From NCBI GenBank assembly GCA_023134955.1, contig JAGLUC010000430.1:1-14412 (forward strand): DNA of 14,412 nt. Reading direction: 5' to 3'. This DNA is from Methylococcales bacterium (GTDB taxonomy: Bacteria; Pseudomonadota; Gammaproteobacteria; Methylococcales; Methylomonadaceae). Below the pieces are notes generated by a model, which was given only the letters and a program-made list of their open reading frames with translations, searched no databases and had not been told where the DNA came from. Position numbers and translations under genes: made by a program. Of this stretch, positions 6,168-13,349 are shown one piece after another (the first letter of the stretch is position 1; every line of letters begins with the position of its first letter).

Positions 6168-8543
6168 TCAATCCCTCAGCTTTGCATTCAATTTGTTGTT
6201 TAACTTTTCTAATACCTTGCTAAATATAGCATCAATTTCGGAATCTGTAAGTGTTTGCGTAAAATCTTGTAAAATTAAACTTAAAGCAATACTCTTATAG
6301 CCGTCTAAAACACCTTCACCTCTATAGACATCAAAAATCAATATATCATTAATGTTTTTTTCTTTACAGTCATGAATACATTTTATAATTTCTGCAGCTG
6401 TCACCTTTTCTTCCACAATCAGTGCCATATCTCTGCGTACTGATGGAAATTTAGACAGCATTTCAAATTTAGGGATGGTTTTTTTGAACACTAAGTCTTG
6501 TTCTAATTCAAATAGAAAAACTTGTGTTTCAAAACCCAGTTGTTTTTCTAAAGTTGGGTGTAACATCCCCATTAGACCAAGTTGTTCACCTGCTGAGTTT
6601 ATAATGGCAGCACTTTGCCCAGGATGTAATGCAGGATGTTTTACTGATGAATAGCTTACTTGACAGTCTGACAAATAGAATAATGCTTCTAAATCACCTT
6701 TTAAGTCAAAAAAATCAACTTTTCTACTTTTTTCAGACCACTGCTCAGCTAATGATGTACCTAAAATTAATCCAGATAACATTTTTTGCTGAAGCGTTTT
6801 ATCATCTTTATTAATGAATCGTAGACCAGTTTCAAATAACCTGACTCTGCTTTGCTGACGCTTAGTGTTATATAGGGCAGCATTTAGCAGTCCACACCAC
6901 AGGGTAGTACGCATCACTGACAATTCAGAAGAAATAGGGTTTTTAAGACGAATAAATTCATCATCAGGTGCAACTGCTTTTTGAATAGTTTCATCAACAA
7001 AACTATAAGTAATTGCTTCTTGGTAACCTCTGTCAACCAGCAAGTCTTCAACTCGTGCGATTGGAAGTACTGCTTCTTCTGCTTTACCTAGTTCAGAGCG
7101 CATCAATAAACTACTATTAGGTAAGTTATTGTAGCCATAAATTCGACCGACTTCTTCCAATAAATCTGCTTCTATGGCAATATCAAAGCGACAGCCTGGT
7201 GGAGTGATATTCCAGCCTTCTGCATGTTTTTTAACCTGCATACCCAGACCTTCAAAAATCTTAGTCACCTGGTTATTAGCCATTTTAATGCCCAGGACTT
7301 TTTCTATTCTTTGCTGTCTTAAACTAACTGCATTTCTTGCGGGCAATTTTGCCTCTGTAGTCACTTCTGTAATTGGTCCTGCGCCACCATCACAAATCTC
7401 AACAATTAGCTGTGTTGCACGTTCAATCGCACGTTGTTGCAAGGTAAAGTCAACACCACGTTCAAAACGATGTGACGAGTCCGTATGTAAGCCAAATTGA
7501 CGAGCTTTACCTGCAATTGCAACAGGGGTAAAAAAAGCACATTCAAGAAAGATGTCTTTTGTTTGGTCACTCACTGCTGTAGCAGCTCCACCCATAACAC
7601 CTGCTAAAGCAAGGGCTTGTTTATCATCGGCAATAACTAAAGCAGTACCATCTAACTTTATGCTCTGGTCATTCAGCAAGGCAAGTTCTTCAGCTTTATT
7701 GCCGAGCCTCACAGTAATTGAACCTGTTAATTTATCGGCATCAAAAGCGTGTAGTGGTTGACCCAATTCAAGTAACACATAATTAGTAACATCGACTATA
7801 GGGCCTAAACTTCTAATACCAGAACGTCTTAGACTTTCTTTCATCCACACGGGTGTCTCAGCATTAGGGTTAACATTTTTAATTAATCGACCTAAATAAC
7901 GCGGACAAACATCTGTTTCTTGCACTTTTACATCAATGACAGCATCATGAGTAATTTCTGCTGGTGTCACTTTAACCGCAGCCCAGTCCATCTCGTTAAG
8001 CACAGCAATTTCTCTTGCTACACCCTCCACACTCAAACAGTCTGCACGGTTAGGTGTTAAATCCAGTTCGATGATTTTATCGTTCAGTGCTAAATATTCA
8101 CGAATATCTGTGCCCACAGGTGCATCATCATATAGCTCCATTAAGCCATCAGCATCAGCCGCAAGTCCAAGTTCTTTTTCAGAACATAGCATGCCTGATG
8201 AGTGTTCACCCCGTAACTTTGATTTTTTAATTTTAAAGTCACCTGGTAAAACAGCACCAACCAGTGCAGCAGGAATTTTTAATCCAACTCTTACATTACT
8301 TGCACCACAAACAATTTGCAGAGACTCTGAGTCACCAACATTAACCTGACAAACTCTTAGCTTATCAGCATTTGAATGTTGTTCCATAGCAACGACTTCA
8401 CCAACCACTACACCACTAAATTCAGCGGCGGCAGGTTCAACAGAATCAACCTCAAGACCAGCCATTGTCAATTGTTCAACTAATTCTTCAGTTGTTACTG
8501 GTGGATTGACTAGTTCTCTTAACCAGGCTTCACTAATTTGCAT
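6168..8543 (-). CDS. pheT: Phenylalanyl-tRNA synthetase, beta subunit
   Basis: The large subunit of the alpha2-beta2 enzyme that charges tRNA-Phe. At 791 residues it has the usual full length. Visible parts in order: N-terminal segment MQISEAWLRELV; an EMAP-II-like tRNA-binding domain at about 40-150 (HSNADKLRVCQVNVG, CGASNVR, GMLCSEKELGL); the B3/B4 editing region with LDLTPNRADCLSVEGVAREIA, RSLGPIVDVTNYVLLELGQPLHAFD and GVMGG; B5 and the catalytic-like core with RFDIAIEADLLEEVGRIYGY; and the C-terminal anticodon-binding FDX-ACB domain (FPSVRRDMALIVEE to the end). It starts at ATG 8543. The upstream TTAGGATT and GAGG, which should serve as its ribosome-binding region, fall in the terminal repeat of the element separating it from pheS. 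Confidence 0.98.
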   Translation of the reverse strand: MQISEAWLRELVNPPVTTEELVEQLTMAGLEVDSVEPAAAEFSGVVVGEVVAMEQHSNADKLRVCQVNVGDSESLQIVCGASNVRVGLKIPAALVGAVLPGDFKIKKSKLRGEHSSGMLCSEKELGLAADADGLMELYDDAPVGTDIREYLALNDKIIELDLTPNRADCLSVEGVAREIAVLNEMDWAAVKVTPAEITHDAVIDVKVQETDVCPRYLGRLIKNVNPNAETPVWMKESLRRSGIRSLGPIVDVTNYVLLELGQPLHAFDADKLTGSITVRLGNKAEELALLNDQSIKLDGTALVIADDKQALALAGVMGGAATAVSDQTKDIFLECAFFTPVAIAGKARQFGLHTDSSHRFERGVDFTLQQRAIERATQLIVEICDGGAGPITEVTTEAKLPARNAVSLRQQRIEKVLGIKMANNQVTKIFEGLGMQVKKHAEGWNITPPGCRFDIAIEADLLEEVGRIYGYNNLPNSSLLMRSELGKAEEAVLPIARVEDLLVDRGYQEAITYSFVDETIQKAVAPDDEFIRLKNPISSELSVMRTTLWCGLLNAALYNTKRQQSRVRLFETGLRFINKDDKTLQQKMLSGLILGTSLAEQWSEKSRKVDFFDLKGDLEALFYLSDCQVSYSSVKHPALHPGQSAAIINSAGEQLGLMGMLHPTLEKQLGFETQVFLFELEQDLVFKKTIPKFEMLSKFPSVRRDMALIVEEKVTAAEIIKCIHDCKEKNINDILIFDVYRGEGVLDGYKSIALSLILQDFTQTLTDSEIDAIFSKVLEKLNNKLNAKLRD

Positions 8544-8546
8544 AAT

Positions 8547-8787
8547 CCTAATAACCTCTGTTGAGCATGGATTTTGTGGAAAATCTGGGTGTGAAAGACA
8601 AAGAATAGCTCGAAAAGAATGGCAATAGTCCTTGTTGAGAGCTATTCTGCAGGATTTCGCATCCAGATTTATTCACAAAACCGTGAAGCGAATTTAGCAT
8701 ACTATCCGTGTGAGTAATTAAGCGTTTTAATAAATATATCATTCTATAAATTAATAAAGTAAATGGCGTTCAACAGAAGTTATTAGG
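8547..8787. repeat. MITE-like element with terminal and nested inverted repeats
   Basis: A 241-base segment fills the gap between pheS and pheT. Its two ends (8547-8566 and 8768-8787) are 20-base inverted repeats matching at 18 of 20 positions; the plus-strand left copy begins CCTAATAAC and the right copy ends GTTATTAGG. Inside lies a second, longer inverted repeat: the left arm 8572-8611 (TTTTGTG, AAATCTGG, GAATAGCTC) pairs with the right arm 8639-8680 (GAGCTATTC, CCAGATTT, CACAAAA), with a few mismatches and a 27-base loop. The 87 bases from 8681 to 8767 are AT-rich and unpaired. No coding frame in it resembles a protein and no clear target duplication is visible. Terminal repeats, small size and lack of a gene suggest a non-autonomous mobile or palindromic repeat; a locus-specific RNA structure is the alternative. 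Confidence 0.6.
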
Positions 8788-8803
8788 GTGTCCCAATCTT
8801 CCC

Positions 8804-9823
8804 TTAATTAAATTGCTCTAAAAATTTAAGATCATTTTCAAAAAACATTCTTAAATCATTAATGCCATAACGTAGCATCGCTAAACGTTCTACGCCCATA
8901 CCAAATGCAAAACCAGTAAATTCATCACTGTTTATATCAACAGATTTAAATACTTCTGGATGAATCATGCCACATCCCATGACTTCCAACCAGCCTGTAT
9001 GCCCACAAACCCTGCAACCTTTACCATTACACATCACGCATTCAATATCGACCTCGGCTGATGGTTCGGTAAAAGGAAAATAAGAAGGTCTAAAACGTAC
9101 CTGTATATCTTTTTCAAAGAATGCACGTAAAAATTCGTATACCACACCTTTCAAATCAGCAAAGCTGACATCAGTATCGACTAAAAAACCTTCAACCTGA
9201 TGAAACATCGGAGTATGAGTAACATCTGAATCACAACGATAAACCCGACCTGGCGCAATGACTTTCAATGGAGGAGCTTCAGCCTCCATTGCACGCACTT
9301 GGACAGGTGAGGTATGTGTTCTTAAAACGGTATGCGCATCAAAATAAAAGGTGTCATGCATCGCTCTTGCAGGATGATGTGCAGGAATATTTAATGCTTC
9401 AAAATTGTGATAATCATCTTCAATTTCTGGCCCTTCTACAACCTTAAAACCGACACTGGCAAAAATCTTGGAAATTCTTCTTAAGGTGATGCTAACAGGG
9501 TGAAGACCTGCTATTGATTGCCCTCTGCCTGGTAAAGTAACATCAATAGATTCGCTGACTAATCTTTCCGCTAAAGCAGCCTCTTGCATAGTCGTTTTCG
9601 CTTGTTCCAGTTTTTGTTGGAATTCGCCTTTTGCTTTATTGATGACTTGCCCTACAGCACGTCTTTGGTCAGGATCTAGCTTGCCAAGCTGTTTCATCTG
9701 TAGAGTGAATGCACCCTTTTTCCCCAGATAATTGACTCTAACTTGGTCTAATTGATTAAGATCTGTTGCTTGTGCAAGAGCATCTAAGCCTTGCGCGAGA
9801 ATTTCTTCGAGGTTAGCCGACAC
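8804..9823 (-). CDS. pheS: Phenylalanyl-tRNA synthetase, alpha subunit
   Basis: The catalytic subunit of PheRS. The 339-residue protein has an N-terminal coiled-coil region (about 1-90, with NYLGKKG) that binds tRNA, then the class II core: motif 1 around HHPARAMHDTFYF (149-161), motif 2 from GRVYRCDSDVTHTPMFHQVEGF and motif 3 GFAFGMGVERLAMLRYGI (304-321). Four cysteines at 262, 265, 270 and 273 (CVMCNGKGCRVC) form a zinc-type knuckle that E. coli PheS lacks but many bacterial PheS carry. The start is GTG at 9823: an in-frame TGA lies two codons upstream, so no earlier start is possible, and the ribosome site is weak (GAG). Confidence 0.98.
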   Translation of the reverse strand: MSANLEEILAQGLDALAQATDLNQLDQVRVNYLGKKGAFTLQMKQLGKLDPDQRRAVGQVINKAKGEFQQKLEQAKTTMQEAALAERLVSESIDVTLPGRGQSIAGLHPVSITLRRISKIFASVGFKVVEGPEIEDDYHNFEALNIPAHHPARAMHDTFYFDAHTVLRTHTSPVQVRAMEAEAPPLKVIAPGRVYRCDSDVTHTPMFHQVEGFLVDTDVSFADLKGVVYEFLRAFFEKDIQVRFRPSYFPFTEPSAEVDIECVMCNGKGCRVCGHTGWLEVMGCGMIHPEVFKSVDINSDEFTGFAFGMGVERLAMLRYGINDLRMFFENDLKFLEQFN

Positions 9824-9876
9824 TGCTCAATTCACTTTTGTAATTATTTTGAAGGAGAAGAGAAAGGATTTTAGGT

Positions 9877-9983
9877 GTATTAAATATTTAATACAAATTC
9901 ACTTAGATTGTGAATTTTAAACCTAACTTCACCTCCCTTTTATTAATAAAAGGGAAATGAAGTAAAGATTACTCTATTGAGTA
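9877..9983 (-). promoter_or_regulatory. Hairpin series in the rplT-pheS leader
   Basis: Reading the minus strand from rplT towards pheS there are: a small stem TACTC/GAGTA (9970-9983); a long near-perfect palindrome at 9927-9962 with an exact 22-base core (TCCCTTTTAT and its complement) extended by CTTCA/TGAAG through two G-U pairs; a stem AAATTCAC/GTGAATTT with a 7-base loop at 9895-9917; and an 18-base palindrome GTATTAAAT/ATTTAATAC at 9877-9894. None has a proper U-run. In E. coli this gap holds the pheL (pheM) leader peptide and attenuator, but I see no ATG-started Phe-rich peptide here. Control of pheST by RNA structure or processing is inferred. Confidence 0.55.
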
Positions 9984-9995
9984 TTCTTTAGCTTT

Positions 9996-10358
9996 CTAAG
10001 GTTGACTTTGATTAGCTTTAGCGATTTCTGCAATTTTTGCAAAACCTTCCATATCACGTACTGCGATATCAGCTAATACTTTACGGTCAATTGCAACATT
10101 AGCTTTTGTTAAGCCATTGATGAAGCGACTGTAAGATATTCCACACAAACGAGCCGCCGCATTAATACGAACGATCCATAATGCACGAAATTGACGTTTC
10201 TTTTGTTTACGGTCACGGTATGCATATTGACCTGCTTTGATAACCGCTTGTTTAGCAACACGATAAACTCGACTACGTGCACCGTAGTAACCTTTCGCTT
10301 GCTTTAAAATCTTTTTGTGTCTTGCTCGGGCTGTTACACCACGTTTAACTCTAGCCAT
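9996..10358 (-). CDS. rplT: 50S ribosomal protein L20 (bL20)
   Basis: An early-assembly 23S rRNA-binding protein of the large subunit. The 120-residue product begins MARVKRGVTARARHKKILKQAKGYYGARSR and carries AYRDRKQKKRQFRALWIVRINAA and LCGISYSRFINGL, all standard bL20. In E. coli, L20 also represses its own operon by binding the mRNA upstream of rpmI. The ATG lies 17 bases after the rpmI stop codon, with AGGA as ribosome site. Confidence 0.99.
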   Translation of the reverse strand: MARVKRGVTARARHKKILKQAKGYYGARSRVYRVAKQAVIKAGQYAYRDRKQKKRQFRALWIVRINAAARLCGISYSRFINGLTKANVAIDRKVLADIAVRDMEGFAKIAEIAKANQSQP

Positions 10359-10375
10359 TATTCTTTCCTATTATA

Positions 10376-10570
10376 TTAAGCGTAAGGTAACAAACGTGCA
10401 ATCATTGGCACATCAGAAGGATGAATGCTGGCTGCTTTACGCAACTGTCTTTTACGCTTAGTCGTTTTCTTAGTTAAGATATGGCGACGGTGAGCTTGAC
10501 CACATTTAAAACCACTTTTGGTTTTTTTAAACCGTTTAGCAGTACCACTATGGGTTTTCATTTTTGGCAT
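10376..10570 (-). CDS. rpmI: 50S ribosomal protein L35 (bL35)
   Basis: A small basic large-subunit protein of 64 residues: MPKMKTHSGTAKRFKKTKSG, a central AHRRHILTKKTTKRKRQLR and the C-terminal MIARLLPYA typical of bL35. The ATG has GGAG 8 bases upstream. It precedes rplT, with which it is normally translationally coupled, and follows a structured 146-base leader after infC. Confidence 0.99.
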   Translation of the reverse strand: MPKMKTHSGTAKRFKKTKSGFKCGQAHRRHILTKKTTKRKRQLRKAASIHPSDVPMIARLLPYA

Positions 10571-10716
10571 TTGTTTTCTCCGATTAAGTAAATAGTAACA
10601 TCCCTGAAAAACAAACCTAGCAAGGCAAAATGCATGGCCCGACTAAATTAGCTGCATCATAATGATGCGTTTAACAGCTCTATCCTGAGCCGTGAGGTTT
10701 TAAATTATAAAACCTG
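10571..10716 (-). promoter_or_regulatory. Structured infC-rpmI leader, candidate L20 operator
   Basis: The minus-strand gap holds an 8-base-pair hairpin one base after the infC stop (AGGTTTTA and TAAAACCT, 5-base loop, 10695-10715) and a second stem GCATCAT/ATGATGC at 10654-10668 that can be lengthened by AGCT/AGCT pairing with bases up to 10679. Neither is followed by a U-run, so they are not terminators. In E. coli, L20 controls rpmI-rplT by binding a pseudoknot and a hairpin in this same interval. An equivalent operator here is inferred from position, not from a recognised binding motif. Confidence 0.45.
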
Positions 10717-11241
10717 TTATTTTTTCTTTTTAGGTGCCATGACCATAACCATCTGGCGACCTTCAAACTTAGGAAATTGTTCTACAACAGCCAACTCTTC
10801 CAAGTCTTTCTCAACACGCTTTAAAAGATCCATCCCAATTTCTCTATGCGCCATTTCTCTACCTCTAAAACGCACAGTAATTTTGGTTTTATTACTTTCT
10901 TCTAAAAATTTTGTCAGGTTTCTCAATTTAACTTGATAATCGCCTTCTTCAGTACCCGGTCTAAATTTAATTTCTTTAATCTGGATCTGCTTTTGTTTCT
11001 TTTTTGCAGCCTGTAGCTTTTTATTCTGGTCAAACTGATATTTTCCGTAATCCATCACTTTGCATACAGGTGGATCAGCATTAGGTGACACTTCTACTAA
11101 ATCCATATTTGCATCATATGCAAGTTGTTTAGCCTCAGCTAATGTAATAACTCCGACCTTCTCACCATCCGCAGCAACAACACGTACTCGTCTAGCAGTA
11201 ATGTCATTATTTAAGCGCGTACTATCTTTTTTAGAAGCGAT
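10717..11241 (-). CDS. infC: Translation initiation factor IF-3, AUC start
   Basis: IF-3 binds the 30S subunit, prevents premature 50S joining and checks the start codon. The first ATG in frame (11106) would remove most of the N-terminal domain, yet the frame continues upstream with clear IF-3 sequence: RLNNDITARRVRVVAADGEKVGVITLAEAKQLA before MDLVEVSPNADPPVCKVMDYGK. An in-frame TAG sits two codons before ATC 11239-11241, and GGAG lies 7 bases upstream of that ATC, so ATC is the only sensible start, giving 174 residues (E. coli 180). The C-terminal domain is complete (KEIKFRPGTEEGDYQVKLRNL, FRGREMAH, QMVMVMAPKKKK). Rare starts (AUU in E. coli) let IF-3 repress its own synthesis. It begins 20 bases after the thrS stop codon. 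Confidence 0.93.
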   Translation of the reverse strand: MASKKDSTRLNNDITARRVRVVAADGEKVGVITLAEAKQLAYDANMDLVEVSPNADPPVCKVMDYGKYQFDQNKKLQAAKKKQKQIQIKEIKFRPGTEEGDYQVKLRNLTKFLEESNKTKITVRFRGREMAHREIGMDLLKRVEKDLEELAVVEQFPKFEGRQMVMVMAPKKKK

Positions 11242-11261
11242 GCCCTATCTCCACATAATTT

Positions 11262-13169
11262 TTATTTTTTATCTGCAATATCTTTACTTAGTCGTTTAAC
11301 CAAATCATCTATTGACAAACTACCTAGATCTTCACCTTTTTGCGAACGCACCGCAATGGTTTGATTCTCTAATTCTTTATCACCAATAATTAGAAGAAAC
11401 GGCACACGCTGCATAGAGTGTTCGCGAATTTTAAAGCCTATCTTCTCATTTCTCAAGTCTATTTTTACTCTATAGCCTTGTTTCTCCAATTTCAACCTGA
11501 CTTGTTCCGCATATTCAGCATGTTTATCGGCTATATTCATCACTACCAACTGCTCTGGAGACAGCCATAAAGGGAATGTACCAGAATGTTGTTCAATTAA
11601 AATACCAATAAATCTTTCTAATGATCCTAATATTGCCCGGTGCAACATCACTGGCACTTGTTTTGAACCATCTTCTGCTATATAAGTTGCATCCAGGCGA
11701 TCTGGCATTGAAAAATCAACTTGAATAGTGCCGCATTGCCAAACCCTATCTAAACAATCTTTCAGTGAAAATTCTATCTTAGGCCCATAAAAAGCACCTT
11801 CTCCTGGCTGTAATTCCCAGTCTAAAGCTTTATTATTAAGTGCAAGTTCCAGTGCCTTTTCAGCTTTATCCCACACTTCATCGCTACCTACTCTATTTTC
11901 TGGACGAGTCGATAATTTGATAATAATATCTTCAAAACCAAAGTCTTTATAGACTTCAAAAAGTAAATCAATAAAAACTGAAACTTCATCCTGAATTTGT
12001 GTTTCAGTACAAAATATGTGCGCATCATCTTGTACAAAATTTCTTACTCGCATCAAGCCATGTAAGGTACCTGACGGTTCATTTCGATGGCAAGAACCAA
12101 ACTCTGCCATGCGAAGTGGTAAATCTCTGTAGCTTTTCAAGCCCTGATTATAAACCTGAATATGACACGGGCAATTCATCGGTTTAACGGCATAATCCCT
12201 ATGCTCAGAGTGAGTGGTGAAAATCATCTCACCAAATTTATCCCAATGTCCTGATTTTTCCCATAAAGAACGATCAACTAATTGTGGTGTTTTTACTTCT
12301 CCGTAGCCATTAACACGCAATTTTTCACGAATATATTGCTCAACCTGTTGATAAATCAGCCAACCTTTTTCATGCCAAAACACCATGCCTGGCGCTTCTT
12401 CCTGCATATGAAACAAATCCAGTGATTTAGCCAGCTTACGATGATCCCTTTTTTCGGCTTCCTCCAGGCGATAAAGATGAGCTTTTAATTCTTTTTTATC
12501 AGCCCACGCAGTTCCATATATGCGCTGTAACATTTCGTTATCAGAATTACCACGCCAATAAGCACCCGCAATCTTCATTAATTTGAATGCTTTTAATTTA
12601 CCTGTACTAGGCACATGCGGCCCACGGCATAAATCGGTAAATTCACCTTGTGTGTACAAAGACAAATCTTCATTAGCAGGGATTGATTCAATAATCTCTG
12701 CTTTATAGGCTTCACCAAGGTTTTTAAAGAATGTGACAGCTTCATCTCTGGAAAGTACTGAGCGACTGATTTCAATATTCTGTGAAACCAGGTGCTGCAT
12801 TTTTTTCTCTATTGCTTTCAGGTCTTCTGGTGTAAACGGTCTTTCATATGAAAAATCATAAAAGAATCCGTTATCAATTACCGGCCCGATAGTGACTTGC
12901 GCCTCTGGAAACAATTGTTTAACCGCTTGTGCCAACAAATGTGCAGTTGAATGACGAATAACCTCAAGACCTTCTTCATCTTTTGCGGTGATAATTGATA
13001 AATCAGCATCCTGCTCAACCAGTGTGCTGGCATCTACCACCTGCCCATTCACCTTACCTGCCAAAGTTGCTTTAGCTAAACCAGAACCAATAGACTTAGC
13101 TACGTCCATAACGGTTACAGCGTCATCAAATTCTCGTTTTGATCCATCAGGAAGAGTAATTACTGGCAT
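11262..13169 (-). CDS. thrS: Threonyl-tRNA synthetase
   Basis: Charges tRNA-Thr in the cytoplasm. Full length (635 residues). Domains in order: TGS at about 1-62 (MPVITLPDGSKREFDD); the editing domain at about 65-225 with HSTAHLLA (H73, H77) and CRGPH (C181, H185); the class II core at about 245-535 with motif 2 FGSCHRNEPSGTLHGLMRVR and motif 3 HRAILGSLERFIG; the zinc ligands C333 (MNCPCH), H384 and H510; and the C-terminal anticodon-binding domain (VVMNIADKH to the end). The ATG at 13169 has only a poor ribosome site (GTGGAAAACAAAGA). A terminator-like hairpin stands 28 bases upstream and may control expression. Confidence 0.99.
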   Translation of the reverse strand: MPVITLPDGSKREFDDAVTVMDVAKSIGSGLAKATLAGKVNGQVVDASTLVEQDADLSIITAKDEEGLEVIRHSTAHLLAQAVKQLFPEAQVTIGPVIDNGFFYDFSYERPFTPEDLKAIEKKMQHLVSQNIEISRSVLSRDEAVTFFKNLGEAYKAEIIESIPANEDLSLYTQGEFTDLCRGPHVPSTGKLKAFKLMKIAGAYWRGNSDNEMLQRIYGTAWADKKELKAHLYRLEEAEKRDHRKLAKSLDLFHMQEEAPGMVFWHEKGWLIYQQVEQYIREKLRVNGYGEVKTPQLVDRSLWEKSGHWDKFGEMIFTTHSEHRDYAVKPMNCPCHIQVYNQGLKSYRDLPLRMAEFGSCHRNEPSGTLHGLMRVRNFVQDDAHIFCTETQIQDEVSVFIDLLFEVYKDFGFEDIIIKLSTRPENRVGSDEVWDKAEKALELALNNKALDWELQPGEGAFYGPKIEFSLKDCLDRVWQCGTIQVDFSMPDRLDATYIAEDGSKQVPVMLHRAILGSLERFIGILIEQHSGTFPLWLSPEQLVVMNIADKHAEYAEQVRLKLEKQGYRVKIDLRNEKIGFKIREHSMQRVPFLLIIGDKELENQTIAVRSQKGEDLGSLSIDDLVKRLSKDIADKK

Positions 13170-13190
13170 TTTTTATCTTTGTTTTCCACA

Positions 13191-13218
13191 ATAAAAAAAG
13201 CACCGCGATGCGATGCTT
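13191..13218 (-). terminator. Intrinsic terminator or attenuator between tRNA-Val and thrS
   Basis: On the minus strand AAGCATCGC pairs with GCGGTGCTT (9 base pairs, one G-U) across the loop ATC, followed at once by TTTTTTTATT. It begins 9 bases after the encoded CCA of tRNA-Val and its stem ends 28 bases before the thrS ATG. It looks like a standard Rho-independent terminator for the tRNA. Its closeness to thrS means thrS must be read through it or have a promoter that overlaps it. Another possibility is an operator hairpin, since E. coli thrS has one at a similar distance. Confidence 0.8.
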
Positions 13219-13227
13219 TATAATCTT

Positions 13228-13304
13228 TGGTAGGCACGAGTGGATTCGAACCACCGACCCCCACCATGTCAAGGTGGTGCTCTAACCAACTGAGCTACGC
13301 GCCT
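13228..13304 (-). tRNA. tRNA-Val (anticodon GAC)
   Basis: A complete 77-base cloverleaf on the minus strand. Acceptor arms AGGCGCG and CGTGCCT pair with one G-U; the discriminator is A and CCA is encoded. The D arm is GCTC/GAGC, the anticodon arm CCACC, TTGACAT, GGTGG, placing GAC at 34-36 (codons GUC and GUU), and the T arm carries GGTTCGAATCC. It lies between a good promoter and a terminator-like hairpin, directly upstream of thrS. Confidence 0.97.
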
Positions 13305-13320
13305 AAGGTTTATTTCGATC

Positions 13321-13348
13321 ATTATAACAAGACTTATCTTATATGCAA
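13321..13348 (-). promoter_or_regulatory. Sigma70-type promoter for tRNA-Val
   Basis: The minus strand has TTGCAT (13343-13348), a 16-base spacer and a perfect TATAAT (13321-13326), placing the transcript start near 13314, about 10 bases before the mature tRNA 5' end. I see no equally good promoter between the tRNA and thrS, so this may also feed the thrS operon. The transposase stop codon is 40 bases upstream of the -35 box. Confidence 0.7.
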
Positions 13349-13349
13349 C

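Noticed and set aside
7174..7500. Plus-strand frame of 108 residues within pheT.
   Set aside because: It is antisense to the conserved core of pheT and has no recognisable motif.
8548..8742. Open frame of 64 residues between pheT and pheS.
   Set aside because: It lies inside the inverted-repeat element, has no protein-like features and simply traverses the hairpin arms.
9877..9962. The rplT-pheS palindromes as a simple rplT terminator.
   Set aside because: No stem is followed by a U-tract on the minus strand, and pheS has no clear promoter after them, so a leader structure is more likely.
11056..11299. Plus-strand frame overlapping the infC 5' end.
   Set aside because: It is antisense to real IF-3 sequence and to the end of thrS.
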